Assembly: GCA_038561985.1 (NCBI GenBank)
Contig: CP073276.1
Span: 434,001-498,000, forward strand
Reading direction: 5' to 3'
DNA: 64,000 nucleotides
Source: Petrimonas sulfuriphila
GTDB taxonomy: Bacteria > Bacteroidota > Bacteroidia > Bacteroidales > Dysgonomonadaceae
In this document: positions 36,110-45,300 of the stretch, in pieces
Layout: every line of letters starts with the position of its first letter
Numbering within the stretch: position 1 is the stretch's first letter
Notes under the pieces: model-generated
What the model was told of the DNA's origin: nothing
Seen by the model: only the letters and a program-made list of their open reading frames with translations
The model's database searches: none
Program-made: the position numbers and the translations under genes

Positions 36110-39100
36110 CTATTTTTTTTTCAGCCACTCCCGTGCATTGACAAACGCCTCCATCCAGGGTGTAACGTCGTGCTTACGGAATTCATAAGGATACCAGGCA
36201 TTCTGCCACGGAAAAATGGTGCGCTCCAGGTGCGGCATCATGGCCAAGTGGCGGCCATCAGCCGAACAAACAGCAGCGGCTTTATAATCGGAACCGTTGG
36301 GATTTCCGGGATACTCGTCGTAGACGTATTTCGCCGCGATGTTGTAGGCAGACTCCTGTCCAGGCAACTCGAAACGTCCTTCGCCGTGTGCCACCCAGAT
36401 ACCAAGTTTGGTTCCGGCGAGTGATTTCAGCATCACCGAGGAGTTTTGGGGAATTTCCACGCTAAGGAATGCCGATTCAAATTTGTGCGACCTGTTGTGC
36501 TGCATTTTCGGATGGGCTTTCCCCGCTTCGGGATAAATCAAACCCAACTCCATCAATAACTGGCAGCCGTTGCAAATGCCCAGGCTTAACGTATCGGGGC
36601 GCGCATAGAAATTTTCAATGGTTTTTCTGGCTTTCCCGTTATAGAGGATACCACCCGCCCAACCTTTTGCCGAGCCAAAAACGTCTGAATTGGAAAACCC
36701 GCCGCAGAAAACGGCAAATTGCACGTCTTCCAGTGTTTCGCGTCCCGATGTCAAATCGGTCATGTGCACGTCTTTCACATCAAATCCGGCGAGAAAGAGT
36801 GCGTATGCCATTTCACGTTCTCCGTTGGTTCCCTTGTCGCGGATGATGGCTGCGGTCAGTCCCGAATGCTCTTTCCTGTCGGGATTCAAATCCAGGTCTT
36901 GCATTTTCCCGGTAAATGAAGGCAGGAAATTAAATTGCAGCAGCTGTTTTTTGTAATTTTTGAACCGGTCCAGGGCGCATTCCTCGCCGCTCTGTTTTTT
37001 GTCGAACAGGTAGGAGGTGCGATACCATACGTCCCGAAGGACATCGATATCAAACTCCTGTTTGAATTCTCCTTTTTCGATGATCAGCCTGCGCTCTTCG
37101 ATAGGGCGGGCAACGATAGCAAAACCAATGCCGTAATCATTCAGGATTTTCTCTACCAGGTGATGGTGTTTCACCTGAATAAGGACACCCGGATTTTCGG
37201 CAAAGAGAATCTTAATCAGGTCGGAATGCCGGATCTTGTCCAATCGCGCATCCAACCCTCCCTGCGGGTTGGAAAAACACATCTCGAGCATGGCGGTAAC
37301 CATCCCCCCAGCAGAGATGTCATGTCCCGCGATAATCAATCCGCGATTAACCAGCTCCTGCACAGCAGCAAAAGCATTTTTGAAATATTCGCTATCACTC
37401 ACGGTAGGTGCTTCATCGCCAACTTTACCCAGTGTCTGCAAAAAAGCTGAACCGCCCAAGCGTAACGCATCGAACGAAAAATCAACATAATAAACGTACG
37501 TGCCTTTTATATACGCCAGAGCAGGAGAAACGATCTTACGGATGTTTTTCACTTCTGCAGCCGCGGAAATAATTACTGTTCCCGGTGAGAACACCTTGTC
37601 GTCACCGTATTTCTGCGTCATGGAGAGCGAATCTTTTCCCGTTGGAATGTTTATTCCCAAGTCGCAGGCAAAATCGGAACAAGCTTCAACGGCCTTATAC
37701 AACCGGGCATCCTCTCCTTCGTTACGGCACGGCCACATCCAGTTAGCGCTTAACGAAACGCTTTGTAATCCATCTTTTAGTGGTGCGAGCACGATGTTGG
37801 TCAGGGCCTCGGCTATTGCCACTACCGACCCGGCAGCCGAGTCAATCAAGGCTACCTGCGGAGCATGTCCGATGGAAGTCGCTACTCCGGCATATCCTCT
37901 GTAATCAAGCGCAACTGCACCGCAATCGCTCAGCGGAAGCTGAATCTCTCCCTGACATTGCTGACGCGCCACTTTCCCGGTCACCGACCGGTCCACTTTA
38001 TTGGTAAGCCAGTCTTTGCAGGCAACAGCTTCCAGCCTGAGCACATTCTCTATATATGTCTTCAGGTTATTCTCATCGTAGTCGGGGGAAGTATAGGTCT
38101 CTTCCACAGTAGCGTCGCTCATTACCGTTTTTGGTGATTTTCCGAAGAAATCTTCCATCTCCATATCAATGGGCATTTTCCCATCGGCTTGCTGGAATGT
38201 CAGCCTCATATCTCCTGTAGTTTCACCCACCACGTAGAAAGGTGCCCGTTCCCGTTCAGCAATCTGCCTGATGCGGTCGATGTCTTTTTCAGGGACCAAC
38301 AAACCCATTCTCTCCTGGCTTTCGTTACCGATAATCTCTTTTGCGGAAAGAGTTGGATCACCTACTGGTAACTTCTCCATTTCAATTTTTCCACCGGTTT
38401 TTTCCACCAGTTCCGACAAGCAGTTTAAATGCCCGCCTGCACCGTGGTCGTGGATGGAAACGATGGGATTATCTTCCGATTCAGCCAACGTACGAATGAC
38501 ATTGGCCACACGTTTCTGCATTTCTGGGTTCGCACGCTGTACGGCATTCAGTTCAATTCCCGAAGAATATTCACCGGTGTTTACCGACGAAACGGCTCCA
38601 CCGCCCATTCCGATCCGGTAATTATCCCCTCCCATCACAATCACTTTCTCCCCGGGCTGTGGATTGCCTTTTAACGCGTTGAGCTTATTGGCAAAGCCAA
38701 CACCTCCGGCCAGCATGATTACTTTATCGTAACCGAATTTCTTGTAATTCTCGGCATGTTCAAACGTGAGTAATGAACCGCAAATAAGCGGCTGACCGTA
38801 TTTATTCCCGAAATCGGAAGCCCCGTTCGAGGCTTTGATCAGGATCTGCTCCGGCGTTTGATAAAGCCACTTGCGCTCCGGCAATATCTTTTCCCATTCA
38901 CGCCCGGCTTCCATACGGGGATAGGAGGTCATGTAGACCGCTGTTCCTGCAGAAGGAAGCGAAGCCTTACCCCCCGCAAGGCGATCACGAATTTCCCCTC
39001 CTGTTCCGGTAGAAGCCCCGTTGAAAGGCTCTACGGTTGTGGGAAAGTTGTGTGTCTCCGCTTTCAAAGAAAGTACACTTTCTATTTCACGGGTTTCGAA

Positions 39101-39793
39101 GAAGTCAGGTTTATCACCGCTTGCCGGCGCAAACTGTTCGATGGTTGGCCCCTGAACGAAAGCCACGTTATCTTTATATGCCGATATCAACGCGTTGGGA
39201 TTTACGCCCGATGTTTTTTTTATCAATTGAAAAAGAGAACTTTCTTTTTCTTCTCCATCAATCACAAATTTTCCGTTAAATATTTTGTGACGGCAATGCT
39301 CCGAGTTTACCTGCGAAAAACCGAAAACTTCACTATCGGTAAGTTTCCTGCCCATTTTCCGGCTCACATTGTTGAGGTAATCAATTTCGTCTTCGTTCAA
39401 TGCAAGCCCCTCTTGCTGATTATAAGCCTCAATATCATCGATCAGGACAATGGATTCCGGTTGTTTATCGGTAGTAAAAATATCCTGATCAAGCTTTTTA
39501 TAAATCCGTTGAAGCATTGGATCGTATTCCGGAACTTCACCGGCCGGAAAATATTCTTCTATCCGGGTAATGCCGGTAATTCCCATATTTTGAGTAATCT
39601 CCACAGCACATGTACTCCAGGGTGTGATCATCTCGCGTCGCGGACCGGTAAATTTTTCGTTTATCTCGAAAAAGGGAATCGGTTCCGCCTTACCGAACAG
39701 CCAAATCAATCGTTCTTGAAGTTCATTCTGAATGGGATGTATTGCATCAACGGCAATGATGCTTTGCGACGGAGTTCTGAAAAAAGTGATCAT
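36110..39793 (-). CDS. purL: phosphoribosylformylglycinamidine synthase (large single-chain form)
   Basis: This 1227-residue enzyme catalyses the fourth step of purine synthesis, converting FGAR to FGAM with glutamine and ATP. It is the fused form: N-terminal PurS-like region, two AIRS-type ATP-binding halves (GTGGEIRDRLAGGKASLPSAGT near residues 265-285; IPTGKDSLSM in the second half), and a C-terminal glutamine amidotransferase with nucleophile Cys in LGICNGCQLL and His in HNRSHKFES. Length is slightly below the 1290 of E. coli PurL. It stands alone behind its own -7 box at 39818-39825. Confidence 0.97.
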   Translation of the reverse strand: MITFFRTPSQSIIAVDAIHPIQNELQERLIWLFGKAEPIPFFEINEKFTGPRREMITPWSTCAVEITQNMGITGITRIEEYFPAGEVPEYDPMLQRIYKKLDQDIFTTDKQPESIVLIDDIEAYNQQEGLALNEDEIDYLNNVSRKMGRKLTDSEVFGFSQVNSEHCRHKIFNGKFVIDGEEKESSLFQLIKKTSGVNPNALISAYKDNVAFVQGPTIEQFAPASGDKPDFFETREIESVLSLKAETHNFPTTVEPFNGASTGTGGEIRDRLAGGKASLPSAGTAVYMTSYPRMEAGREWEKILPERKWLYQTPEQILIKASNGASDFGNKYGQPLICGSLLTFEHAENYKKFGYDKVIMLAGGVGFANKLNALKGNPQPGEKVIVMGGDNYRIGMGGGAVSSVNTGEYSSGIELNAVQRANPEMQKRVANVIRTLAESEDNPIVSIHDHGAGGHLNCLSELVEKTGGKIEMEKLPVGDPTLSAKEIIGNESQERMGLLVPEKDIDRIRQIAERERAPFYVVGETTGDMRLTFQQADGKMPIDMEMEDFFGKSPKTVMSDATVEETYTSPDYDENNLKTYIENVLRLEAVACKDWLTNKVDRSVTGKVARQQCQGEIQLPLSDCGAVALDYRGYAGVATSIGHAPQVALIDSAAGSVVAIAEALTNIVLAPLKDGLQSVSLSANWMWPCRNEGEDARLYKAVEACSDFACDLGINIPTGKDSLSMTQKYGDDKVFSPGTVIISAAAEVKNIRKIVSPALAYIKGTYVYYVDFSFDALRLGGSAFLQTLGKVGDEAPTVSDSEYFKNAFAAVQELVNRGLIIAGHDISAGGMVTAMLEMCFSNPQGGLDARLDKIRHSDLIKILFAENPGVLIQVKHHHLVEKILNDYGIGFAIVARPIEERRLIIEKGEFKQEFDIDVLRDVWYRTSYLFDKKQSGEECALDRFKNYKKQLLQFNFLPSFTGKMQDLDLNPDRKEHSGLTAAIIRDKGTNGEREMAYALFLAGFDVKDVHMTDLTSGRETLEDVQFAVFCGGFSNSDVFGSAKGWAGGILYNGKARKTIENFYARPDTLSLGICNGCQLLMELGLIYPEAGKAHPKMQHNRSHKFESAFLSVEIPQNSSVMLKSLAGTKLGIWVAHGEGRFELPGQESAYNIAAKYVYDEYPGNPNGSDYKAAAVCSADGRHLAMMPHLERTIFPWQNAWYPYEFRKHDVTPWMEAFVNAREWLKKK

Positions 39794-39817
39794 ATGAGTT
39801 TATCTTCTATTTAGTTG

Positions 39818-39825
39818 CAAAGTTA
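39818..39825 (-). promoter_or_regulatory. -7 promoter box for purL
   Basis: On the - strand this reads TAACTTTG, matching TAnnTTTG, 25 bases before the purL start. It faces away from the promoter of the exporter gene. Confidence 0.6.
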
Positions 39826-39861
39826 ATCAAAACCTGCGTAAAAGTGGAGACAAAATCTTTT

Positions 39862-39892
39862 TTTGTAGGTTTTAAGAATGGAGGTATCTTTG
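39862..39892 (+). promoter_or_regulatory. complete Bacteroidetes promoter for the LysE-type exporter gene
   Basis: TTTG at 39862-39865, a 19-base spacer, and TATCTTTG at 39885-39892 match both the -33 and -7 consensus. This is the best-formed promoter in the window. The start codon at 39929 leaves a leader of about 30 bases. Confidence 0.75.
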
Positions 39893-39928
39893 CGACTGTA
39901 AAAACCATAATTTCTTCGGTGCAGTCAA

Positions 39929-40564
39929 ATGTTTGAAACTATTGTAAAAGGATTTATTATCGGCCTGTTGGTCTCAGCGCCGATGGGACCAGTGAATATG
40001 CTGTGCGTACAGCGAACGCTAAACAAGGGCAGGTGGTCCGGATTCATCACCGGTTTGGGCGCTCTGCTTTCCGACTTGATCTATGCTCTTATCACGTTGC
40101 TTGGGATGAGTCTTGTGGAAGATTTCTTGAAAAAAAACGAGTTGCTGATTCAATTAACCGGCAGTGTGGTACTTATTTTCTTCGGCTATGTGGTTTTCCG
40201 TACGAATCCCCTGAAAGGATGGACACCCCAGGTCAAGATCGAAACGAAACACCATTTTCGCGATTTTATCTCCTCCTTCTTCATCACCCTGTCCAACGTG
40301 TTTATTATTTTCGTTTTCATCACCCTGTACGCCCGGTTCACGTTTACTCCCGTAACCGAAGGGAAAGGCTACCTGATGCTGGCACTTGTGGCAATTTCCG
40401 CGGGAGCATTGATATGGTGGTTCTTTCTTAGTTTGTTTATTTCACGGCTGCGTAAGCATTTTAACCGAAAGGGATTATCCATTCTGAACAAAACGATTGG
40501 GTTAATTTTGATAATTATCAGTGTTGTCGGAATTTTCATGTCGATATTCGGCGTTGCACTCTAG
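39929..40564 (+). CDS. LysE/RhtB-family exporter
   Basis: This 211-residue inner-membrane protein has about six membrane helices. The N-terminal signature FIIGLLVSAPMGPVNMLCVQRTLNKGRWSGF (about residues 9-39), with the APMGP turn, is typical of LysE-type translocators, which export amino acids or related metabolites. The substrate is unknown. It is read divergently from purL with its own well-formed promoter. Its stop overlaps by 4 bases the 3' end of the convergent phosphodiesterase gene. Confidence 0.85.
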   Translation: MFETIVKGFIIGLLVSAPMGPVNMLCVQRTLNKGRWSGFITGLGALLSDLIYALITLLGMSLVEDFLKKNELLIQLTGSVVLIFFGYVVFRTNPLKGWTPQVKIETKHHFRDFISSFFITLSNVFIIFVFITLYARFTFTPVTEGKGYLMLALVAISAGALIWWFFLSLFISRLRKHFNRKGLSILNKTIGLILIIISVVGIFMSIFGVAL

Positions 40565-41058
40565 CCGTGCTTCCCAATTTCTATGACTTCCAAATCCCGG
40601 ATATTCCCATCGTCCAACACAAACCGCAACAGCGTTCTCACCCGATGAAAACCATATTTTCCCGCTGCACCCGGATTCATGTGTAAACAACCTAACTCCT
40701 TATCGTAAATGACTTTTAGTATATGAGAATGTCCACAAATAAAAAGGCTAGGGGGTTTTGAAAAAAGTTGTGACCGGATTTTCGGGTCATATTTTCCGGG
40801 ATATCCTCCGATATGTGTCATAAGGACATCTACACCTTCCAACGTAAACCGTAACGTTTCAGGATATATTCTCCGTGTAGAAAAATCGTCGATATTTCCG
40901 TAAACCGCCCTGAACGGTTTGAGACTCTCAAATTTTCCGGCTAACTCCAAGGAACCGATATCTCCCGCATGCCAGATTTCATCGCAATTGGCAAAATAAT
41001 TTTCGTATTTTTCGTCCCAGACATTATGTGTGTCGGAAAGTAAGCCTATTTTTTTCAT
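40561..41058 (-). CDS. YfcE-like metallophosphoesterase
   Basis: This 165-residue protein has the calcineurin-like phosphoesterase metal motifs: SDTHNVWD (residues 8-15), WHAGDIGS near 31-38, YGNIDD near 53-58, THIGGYPG near 81-88, and CGHSHILKV near 108-116. Length and layout fit the small YfcE/MJ0936 group of manganese-dependent phosphodiesterases, acting in the cytoplasm on an unknown phosphodiester. A -7 box lies at 41103-41110. Its stop converges on that of the LysE-type gene with a 4-base overlap. Confidence 0.9.
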   Translation of the reverse strand: MKKIGLLSDTHNVWDEKYENYFANCDEIWHAGDIGSLELAGKFESLKPFRAVYGNIDDFSTRRIYPETLRFTLEGVDVLMTHIGGYPGKYDPKIRSQLFSKPPSLFICGHSHILKVIYDKELGCLHMNPGAAGKYGFHRVRTLLRFVLDDGNIRDLEVIEIGKHG

Positions 41059-41102
41059 TCAGTTAAGATTGATGTAGCCCATTTATTCTTTTTTTATTGC
41101 AA

Positions 41103-41110
41103 CAAAGTTA
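41103..41110 (-). promoter_or_regulatory. -7 promoter box for the phosphodiesterase gene
   Basis: On the - strand this reads TAACTTTG, matching TAnnTTTG, 44 bases before the start codon. No clear -33 element was seen. Confidence 0.55.
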
Positions 41111-41204
41111 CTAATTTTATTGTTTAATTAAAAAGATTGAAAAGCGCCAAATACAGTTATATCTTGGCTTTGCTTCTTGTATATCAGAACTTGAAAATCC
41201 GACT

Positions 41205-41567
41205 ATGAGTAATCAAGAGTGGATAAATTACAAAATAGAAATAAGAGACAGATTGAGGGCTTTTTCCCTTGAGATTTTATCTTTGTCCGAAATGTTGCCT
41301 GAGAAAACACGCGGCAAAGTGCTCAATTATCAACTCACAAAATCGGGAACGTCAATGTACGCAAACTATAGGGCAGCATTGCGAAGCAGATCTAAAGCAG
41401 AATTTTTCAGTAAATTAACCATAGCAGTTGAAGAAGCTGATGAAACGGAAATGTGGCTCGACTTGATAATCGCATCGGAAATACTCACAACCGATTATGT
41501 AAAATCGTTACATGCGGAGAGCGAAGAATTGCTGAAAATTTTAGCTGCAATGAGAAAAAAATTATAA
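41205..41567 (+). CDS. four-helix bundle protein (S23 / 23S rRNA-intervening-sequence type)
   Basis: This 120-residue all-helical protein matches the pattern of the S23 family: an RLRAFSLEILSLSEMLP helix, the conserved KSGTSMYANYRAALRSRSKAEFFSKLTIAVEEADETEMWLDLI core (about residues 46-88), and a final helix of E/L/K residues. Members occur inside 23S rRNA intervening sequences and also as free-standing genes, as here, where no rRNA is nearby. Function is unknown; some form pentameric rings. It is 36 bases upstream of ppk1 on the same strand and somewhat more AT-rich. Confidence 0.85.
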   Translation: MSNQEWINYKIEIRDRLRAFSLEILSLSEMLPEKTRGKVLNYQLTKSGTSMYANYRAALRSRSKAEFFSKLTIAVEEADETEMWLDLIIASEILTTDYVKSLHAESEELLKILAAMRKKL

Positions 41568-41603
41568 ATTCAATCTCATTCAATCTATTTTCAATCTAAA
41601 AAA

Positions 41604-43691
41604 ATGAACAACAATTCACTCTACAAATACTTTAAGCGCGACATAAGCTGGCTGTCGTTTAACCACCGTGTCTTGCTGGAAGCAAAGGATGAATCGCTTC
41701 CGGTTTACGAGCGGATTAAATTTCTATCGATCTACTCTTCCAACCTGGAAGAGTTTTACAAAATCCGCGTATCCGGATACCACAGTTCAATATTGAAAAA
41801 CATCAGCCGTGACGAATCGGAAGAAGAAGCACTGCAAACACTTATGGAGATCAATAACGAAGTCACGGAGCAGGAAAAAGAATATTACCGCATATTCAAC
41901 GAGATGATTCTTCCCGAACTGGAAAAGAACAATATCATTTTATATCAGACCGATGAGGTGGAGCCCTTCCACCGTGCCTACGTGGAGAAGTACTTTAACG
42001 AAGAGGTGTTTCCTTACCTGCAACCGATGATTATCCTGAAAGACGATATCCACTCTTTCATCCAGGATGGGCGTATCTATCAGGTGGTAAGCCTGGTGAA
42101 GAAAAAAAAGAAAAAGACAGGAGATAACTTCTCCTATACCTACGCCATCATGAAGATTCCTTACACCAAGGTACCGCGTTTCGTGGAACTGCCTTCCTTT
42201 GGAGGTAACCACTATATCATCTTCATTGACGACCTGATCAAGGCGAACATGCAGAGCGTTTTTCCTGGTTATGAAATAGTGGATTGCTACAGCATCAAGA
42301 TTTCGCGCGATGCCGACTTCTCTCTCGAGAACGAGGATCAGAAAGATATAGCCGAGCGGATCCTGCGCAAGGTACGCAAACGTAAGATCGGGGCAGTGAC
42401 CCGCTTTCAGTACGACAAGGACATGCCCGGTTACTTCCTGAAATATCTCTGTGAGGCGTATGAGATCGAAGAGGAGGAGCTGCTTCCCTCAGGACGTTAC
42501 CTGAACCTGGCCGACCTGATGAAGTTGCCCAACCCGGTGGGTGACCGCCTCCGGCAGACACTGCCGCAACCGCTGCGGGTACCCGAGCTGGAAGCCAACA
42601 ATTCGATTCTACGGGTACTGCGCCGCCAGGATGTGCTGCTGCACTTCCCCTACCAGTCGTTCAACTACCTGCTGCGTTTCCTGCTTCAGGCCGCCTTCGA
42701 CCCGAAGGTACTGGAAATCAAAGTAACGCAATACCGTGTGGCGGAAAACTCGGCTGTGATCAACAGCCTGATCAGTGCGGCCAAGAACGGCAAGAAGGTG
42801 ACCGTCTTCGTGGAACTGAAAGCCCGTTTTGATGAGGAAAACAACTACCTCTCTTCCGAGTTGATGCAACAGGCAGGCGTAAAGATAATCTACAGCCTGC
42901 CGGGGCTGAAGGTACATGCCAAACTGGCTTACGTGCGGAAAAGGAGTAACGATCCGGATGACCCGATCAAGGGATATGCCTACCTGGGTACCGGCAACTT
43001 CAACGAGAAAACTGCCCGCATCTATTCCGACAAGGGGTTGCTCACTTCCAATAAGGAGATTATCCACGATATTGACGAGGTGTTTCGCGTACTGGAGGGA
43101 AAGCCCTATATGCATGATTTCAGGCATCTGCTGGTAACCCAGTTCAACATGCTCCCGACCATCTACCAAATGATTGAACAGGAAATCACAGAAGTAGAAA
43201 ACGGACGTATGGGACACATTATCCTAAAAATGAACAGCCTGGAAGACAAGGGGATGATCAATGCCCTCTATCGTGCCAGCGAGGCAGGAGTGAAGGTCGA
43301 CCTGATTATCCGCGGCATCTGCTGCCTGATACCCAACCAACCCTACAGCAAGAATATCCGGGTAACGCGTATTGTGGATGCCTACCTGGAACATGCCCGT
43401 GTGTGGTACTTCCTGAACGGTGGTAAAGAAACGATCTACCTCACCTCTGCCGACTGGATGCAGCGCAACCTTCACCGTCGTATCGAAGTGGCTTTTCCGG
43501 TTTATTCCGAGCCGTTGAAGCGGCAGATCATCGATATCCTGAAGATCCAACTGGAGGATAACCAGAGCGCTGTATGGGTGAACGAGCATCTGGATAATGT
43601 CTTTAAAAGGGATACGGCATCACCGGATGACACACCTATCCGCGCGCAACAGGCAATCCACGACTACCTGAAACAGTCTACAGGACAATAA
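41604..43691 (+). CDS. ppk1: polyphosphate kinase 1
   Basis: This 695-residue enzyme reversibly polymerises the gamma-phosphate of ATP into polyphosphate. Domains in order: N domain (YFKRDISWLSFNHRVLLEA near residues 8-26), head domain (about 110-320), and C1 and C2 catalytic domains. The autophosphorylated His lies in GLKVHAKLAYVRKR (about 434-447), and the second His in LEHARVWYFLNGG with TSADWMQRNLHRRIEVAFP after it. Length is typical. It lies behind the S23 gene, and no exopolyphosphatase gene is adjacent. Confidence 0.97.
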   Translation: MNNNSLYKYFKRDISWLSFNHRVLLEAKDESLPVYERIKFLSIYSSNLEEFYKIRVSGYHSSILKNISRDESEEEALQTLMEINNEVTEQEKEYYRIFNEMILPELEKNNIILYQTDEVEPFHRAYVEKYFNEEVFPYLQPMIILKDDIHSFIQDGRIYQVVSLVKKKKKKTGDNFSYTYAIMKIPYTKVPRFVELPSFGGNHYIIFIDDLIKANMQSVFPGYEIVDCYSIKISRDADFSLENEDQKDIAERILRKVRKRKIGAVTRFQYDKDMPGYFLKYLCEAYEIEEEELLPSGRYLNLADLMKLPNPVGDRLRQTLPQPLRVPELEANNSILRVLRRQDVLLHFPYQSFNYLLRFLLQAAFDPKVLEIKVTQYRVAENSAVINSLISAAKNGKKVTVFVELKARFDEENNYLSSELMQQAGVKIIYSLPGLKVHAKLAYVRKRSNDPDDPIKGYAYLGTGNFNEKTARIYSDKGLLTSNKEIIHDIDEVFRVLEGKPYMHDFRHLLVTQFNMLPTIYQMIEQEITEVENGRMGHIILKMNSLEDKGMINALYRASEAGVKVDLIIRGICCLIPNQPYSKNIRVTRIVDAYLEHARVWYFLNGGKETIYLTSADWMQRNLHRRIEVAFPVYSEPLKRQIIDILKIQLEDNQSAVWVNEHLDNVFKRDTASPDDTPIRAQQAIHDYLKQSTGQ

Positions 43692-43722
43692 GCTAAGGGT
43701 CGCGGAAGATTTCCGTTTTCAG

Positions 43723-45045
43723 CTAATAGCTCGAAGGAACATCTGTGGCCAGCTCGCCATGTTGTGTAATATCCAGCCCTCTCTCTTCTTGAATTTCGGT
43801 TACCCGCATCGGAAGGATAAGATCGGTAAGTTTGTACAGCAGGAATGAGCCTCCGAAAGTGAAAGCACCTACGATAAGCAGTGCCAGCAAATGATACAGG
43901 AAAACGGTCGGATCACCGTATATAAGGCCAACGTTTTCGGCAAATACTCCCGTGAGGATCATCCCCGTTATACCTCCGATACCGTGGCATGGAAAAACAT
44001 CCAACGTATCGTCTATACTGCTTCTCGATTTCAACCGGGTAGCAAAATAACTCACCAGCGACGCTGTGCAACCGATAAAAATACTCTGCCCCACCGTTAC
44101 AAAACCAGCGGAAGGAGTGATGGCGACCAATCCAACCACCGCACCTACAGCAGCTCCCACCACCGATCTTTTTTTTCCTCTGGCGCCATCAGTAAGCATC
44201 CAGGTAACCATAGCCGTTGCCGATGCCAAATTTGTGTTCAAAAAGGCCTTGACGGCAAGTTCATTGGCAGCAAGCGCCGATCCTGCATTAAAACCGAACC
44301 AACCGAACCAAAGCAACCCGGTACCCAGTAAGATATAAGGAATATTAGTGGGATTATCGGTTCCACCGTCTTTTCGTTTTTTCAGGAATATGGCACCGGA
44401 AAGGGCTGCAAACCCCGCAGAAATGTGTACGACTGTCCCTCCGGCAAAGTCGAGAACACCCCACTTACGAAGAAAGCCTTCGGGATGCCAGGTCCAATGA
44501 GCCAACGGCGCATAAATAAAAATGGAGAAAAAGACTATAAAGACCATTAACGACGAAAAACGAATTCTTTCTGCAACGCCACCCGTGATGAGTGCCGGGG
44601 TTATAATAGCAAACTTGAGTTGAAACACCGCAAACAGGGCAAATGGAATGGTTGCCGAAAAAGCAGGGTTGGGCTGCAATCCCACATTGTTGAACATGAA
44701 AAAAGATGCGGGGTTTCCGATAAAGCCTCCCAGGCTATCGCCGAAAGCGAGGCTGAAGCCAATCAAAACCCAAATAACGCTGATTATTCCCAACGTGATA
44801 AAACTCTGAATAAGAGTAGACACAAGGTTCTTATACCGAACCATTCCTCCATAAAAGAAAGCCAGCCCGGGTGTCATTAAAAATACCAGTGCGGAAGCTA
44901 TTAGCATCCAGGCAGTGTCAGCATTGTTTATCGCCAAGCTTGAAAATTCTGTGGATTTATCCATCGGAATTAGCGCCGAAACCGCTATAATGACAATAAC
45001 AATAAAAGGCACCGTATACCTTCTTTTGGAGTTTTTTTCGTTCAT
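43723..45045 (-). CDS. amt: ammonium transporter (Amt/MEP/Rh family)
   Basis: This 440-residue inner-membrane channel conducts ammonium. It has 11 or more hydrophobic helices after a hydrophobic N-terminal segment. The family signature is LDFAGGTVVHISAGFAAL (about residues 195-212), where the His belongs to the pore twin-His pair. The second His is in FPCHGIGGITG near 340. The first-helix region MTPGLAFFYGGMVRYKN is also typical. No glnB/glnK gene lies next to it, unlike in many bacteria. A -7 box at 45097-45104 fits the start. Confidence 0.96.
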   Translation of the reverse strand: MNEKNSKRRYTVPFIVIVIIAVSALIPMDKSTEFSSLAINNADTAWMLIASALVFLMTPGLAFFYGGMVRYKNLVSTLIQSFITLGIISVIWVLIGFSLAFGDSLGGFIGNPASFFMFNNVGLQPNPAFSATIPFALFAVFQLKFAIITPALITGGVAERIRFSSLMVFIVFFSIFIYAPLAHWTWHPEGFLRKWGVLDFAGGTVVHISAGFAALSGAIFLKKRKDGGTDNPTNIPYILLGTGLLWFGWFGFNAGSALAANELAVKAFLNTNLASATAMVTWMLTDGARGKKRSVVGAAVGAVVGLVAITPSAGFVTVGQSIFIGCTASLVSYFATRLKSRSSIDDTLDVFPCHGIGGITGMILTGVFAENVGLIYGDPTVFLYHLLALLIVGAFTFGGSFLLYKLTDLILPMRVTEIQEERGLDITQHGELATDVPSSY

Positions 45046-45096
45046 ACTTTGAAATATTTCTATAACCTAAATTATCTATATAATCTTAATATGCCA

Positions 45097-45104
45097 CAAA
45101 TATA
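45097..45104 (-). promoter_or_regulatory. -7 promoter box for amt
   Basis: On the - strand this reads TATATTTG, matching TAnnTTTG, with ATTG at the -33 spacing (45124-45127). It lies 52 bases before the start codon. Confidence 0.6.
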
Positions 45105-45238
45105 ATTATTTTGATTTATTTTACAATGCTTTAATAGAATAAATATATTATTTATCTATTTATTATATCATATGGTCAACTCAAATGTTTCGAAAAAACT
45201 CTTACAAGAGACAGCTCTTATTGCCTGGGCACAAAAAG

Positions 45239-45275
45239 AAAGAGAGTGCCTCATATTTTTTGAGACACCCTCTTT
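45239..45275 (-). terminator. terminator after ppiD
   Basis: On the - strand a 15-pair stem (AAAGAGGGTGTCTCA with TGAGGCACTCTCTTT, two G-U pairs) with a 7-base loop is followed by CTTTTTGT. The mismatches would be A-C on the + strand, which shows that it works on the - strand, 26 bases after the ppiD stop. Confidence 0.85.
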
Positions 45276-45300
45276 CTTGTTTTGTTATGAAACGAAAAAC

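Noticed and set aside
38858-39814. 318-codon open frame antisense to purL
   Set aside because: It is a shadow of the purL reading frame; there is no signal, motif or promoter of its own.
42609-43217. 202-codon open frame antisense to ppk1
   Set aside because: It lies opposite the catalytic domain of ppk1 and shows no recognisable features.
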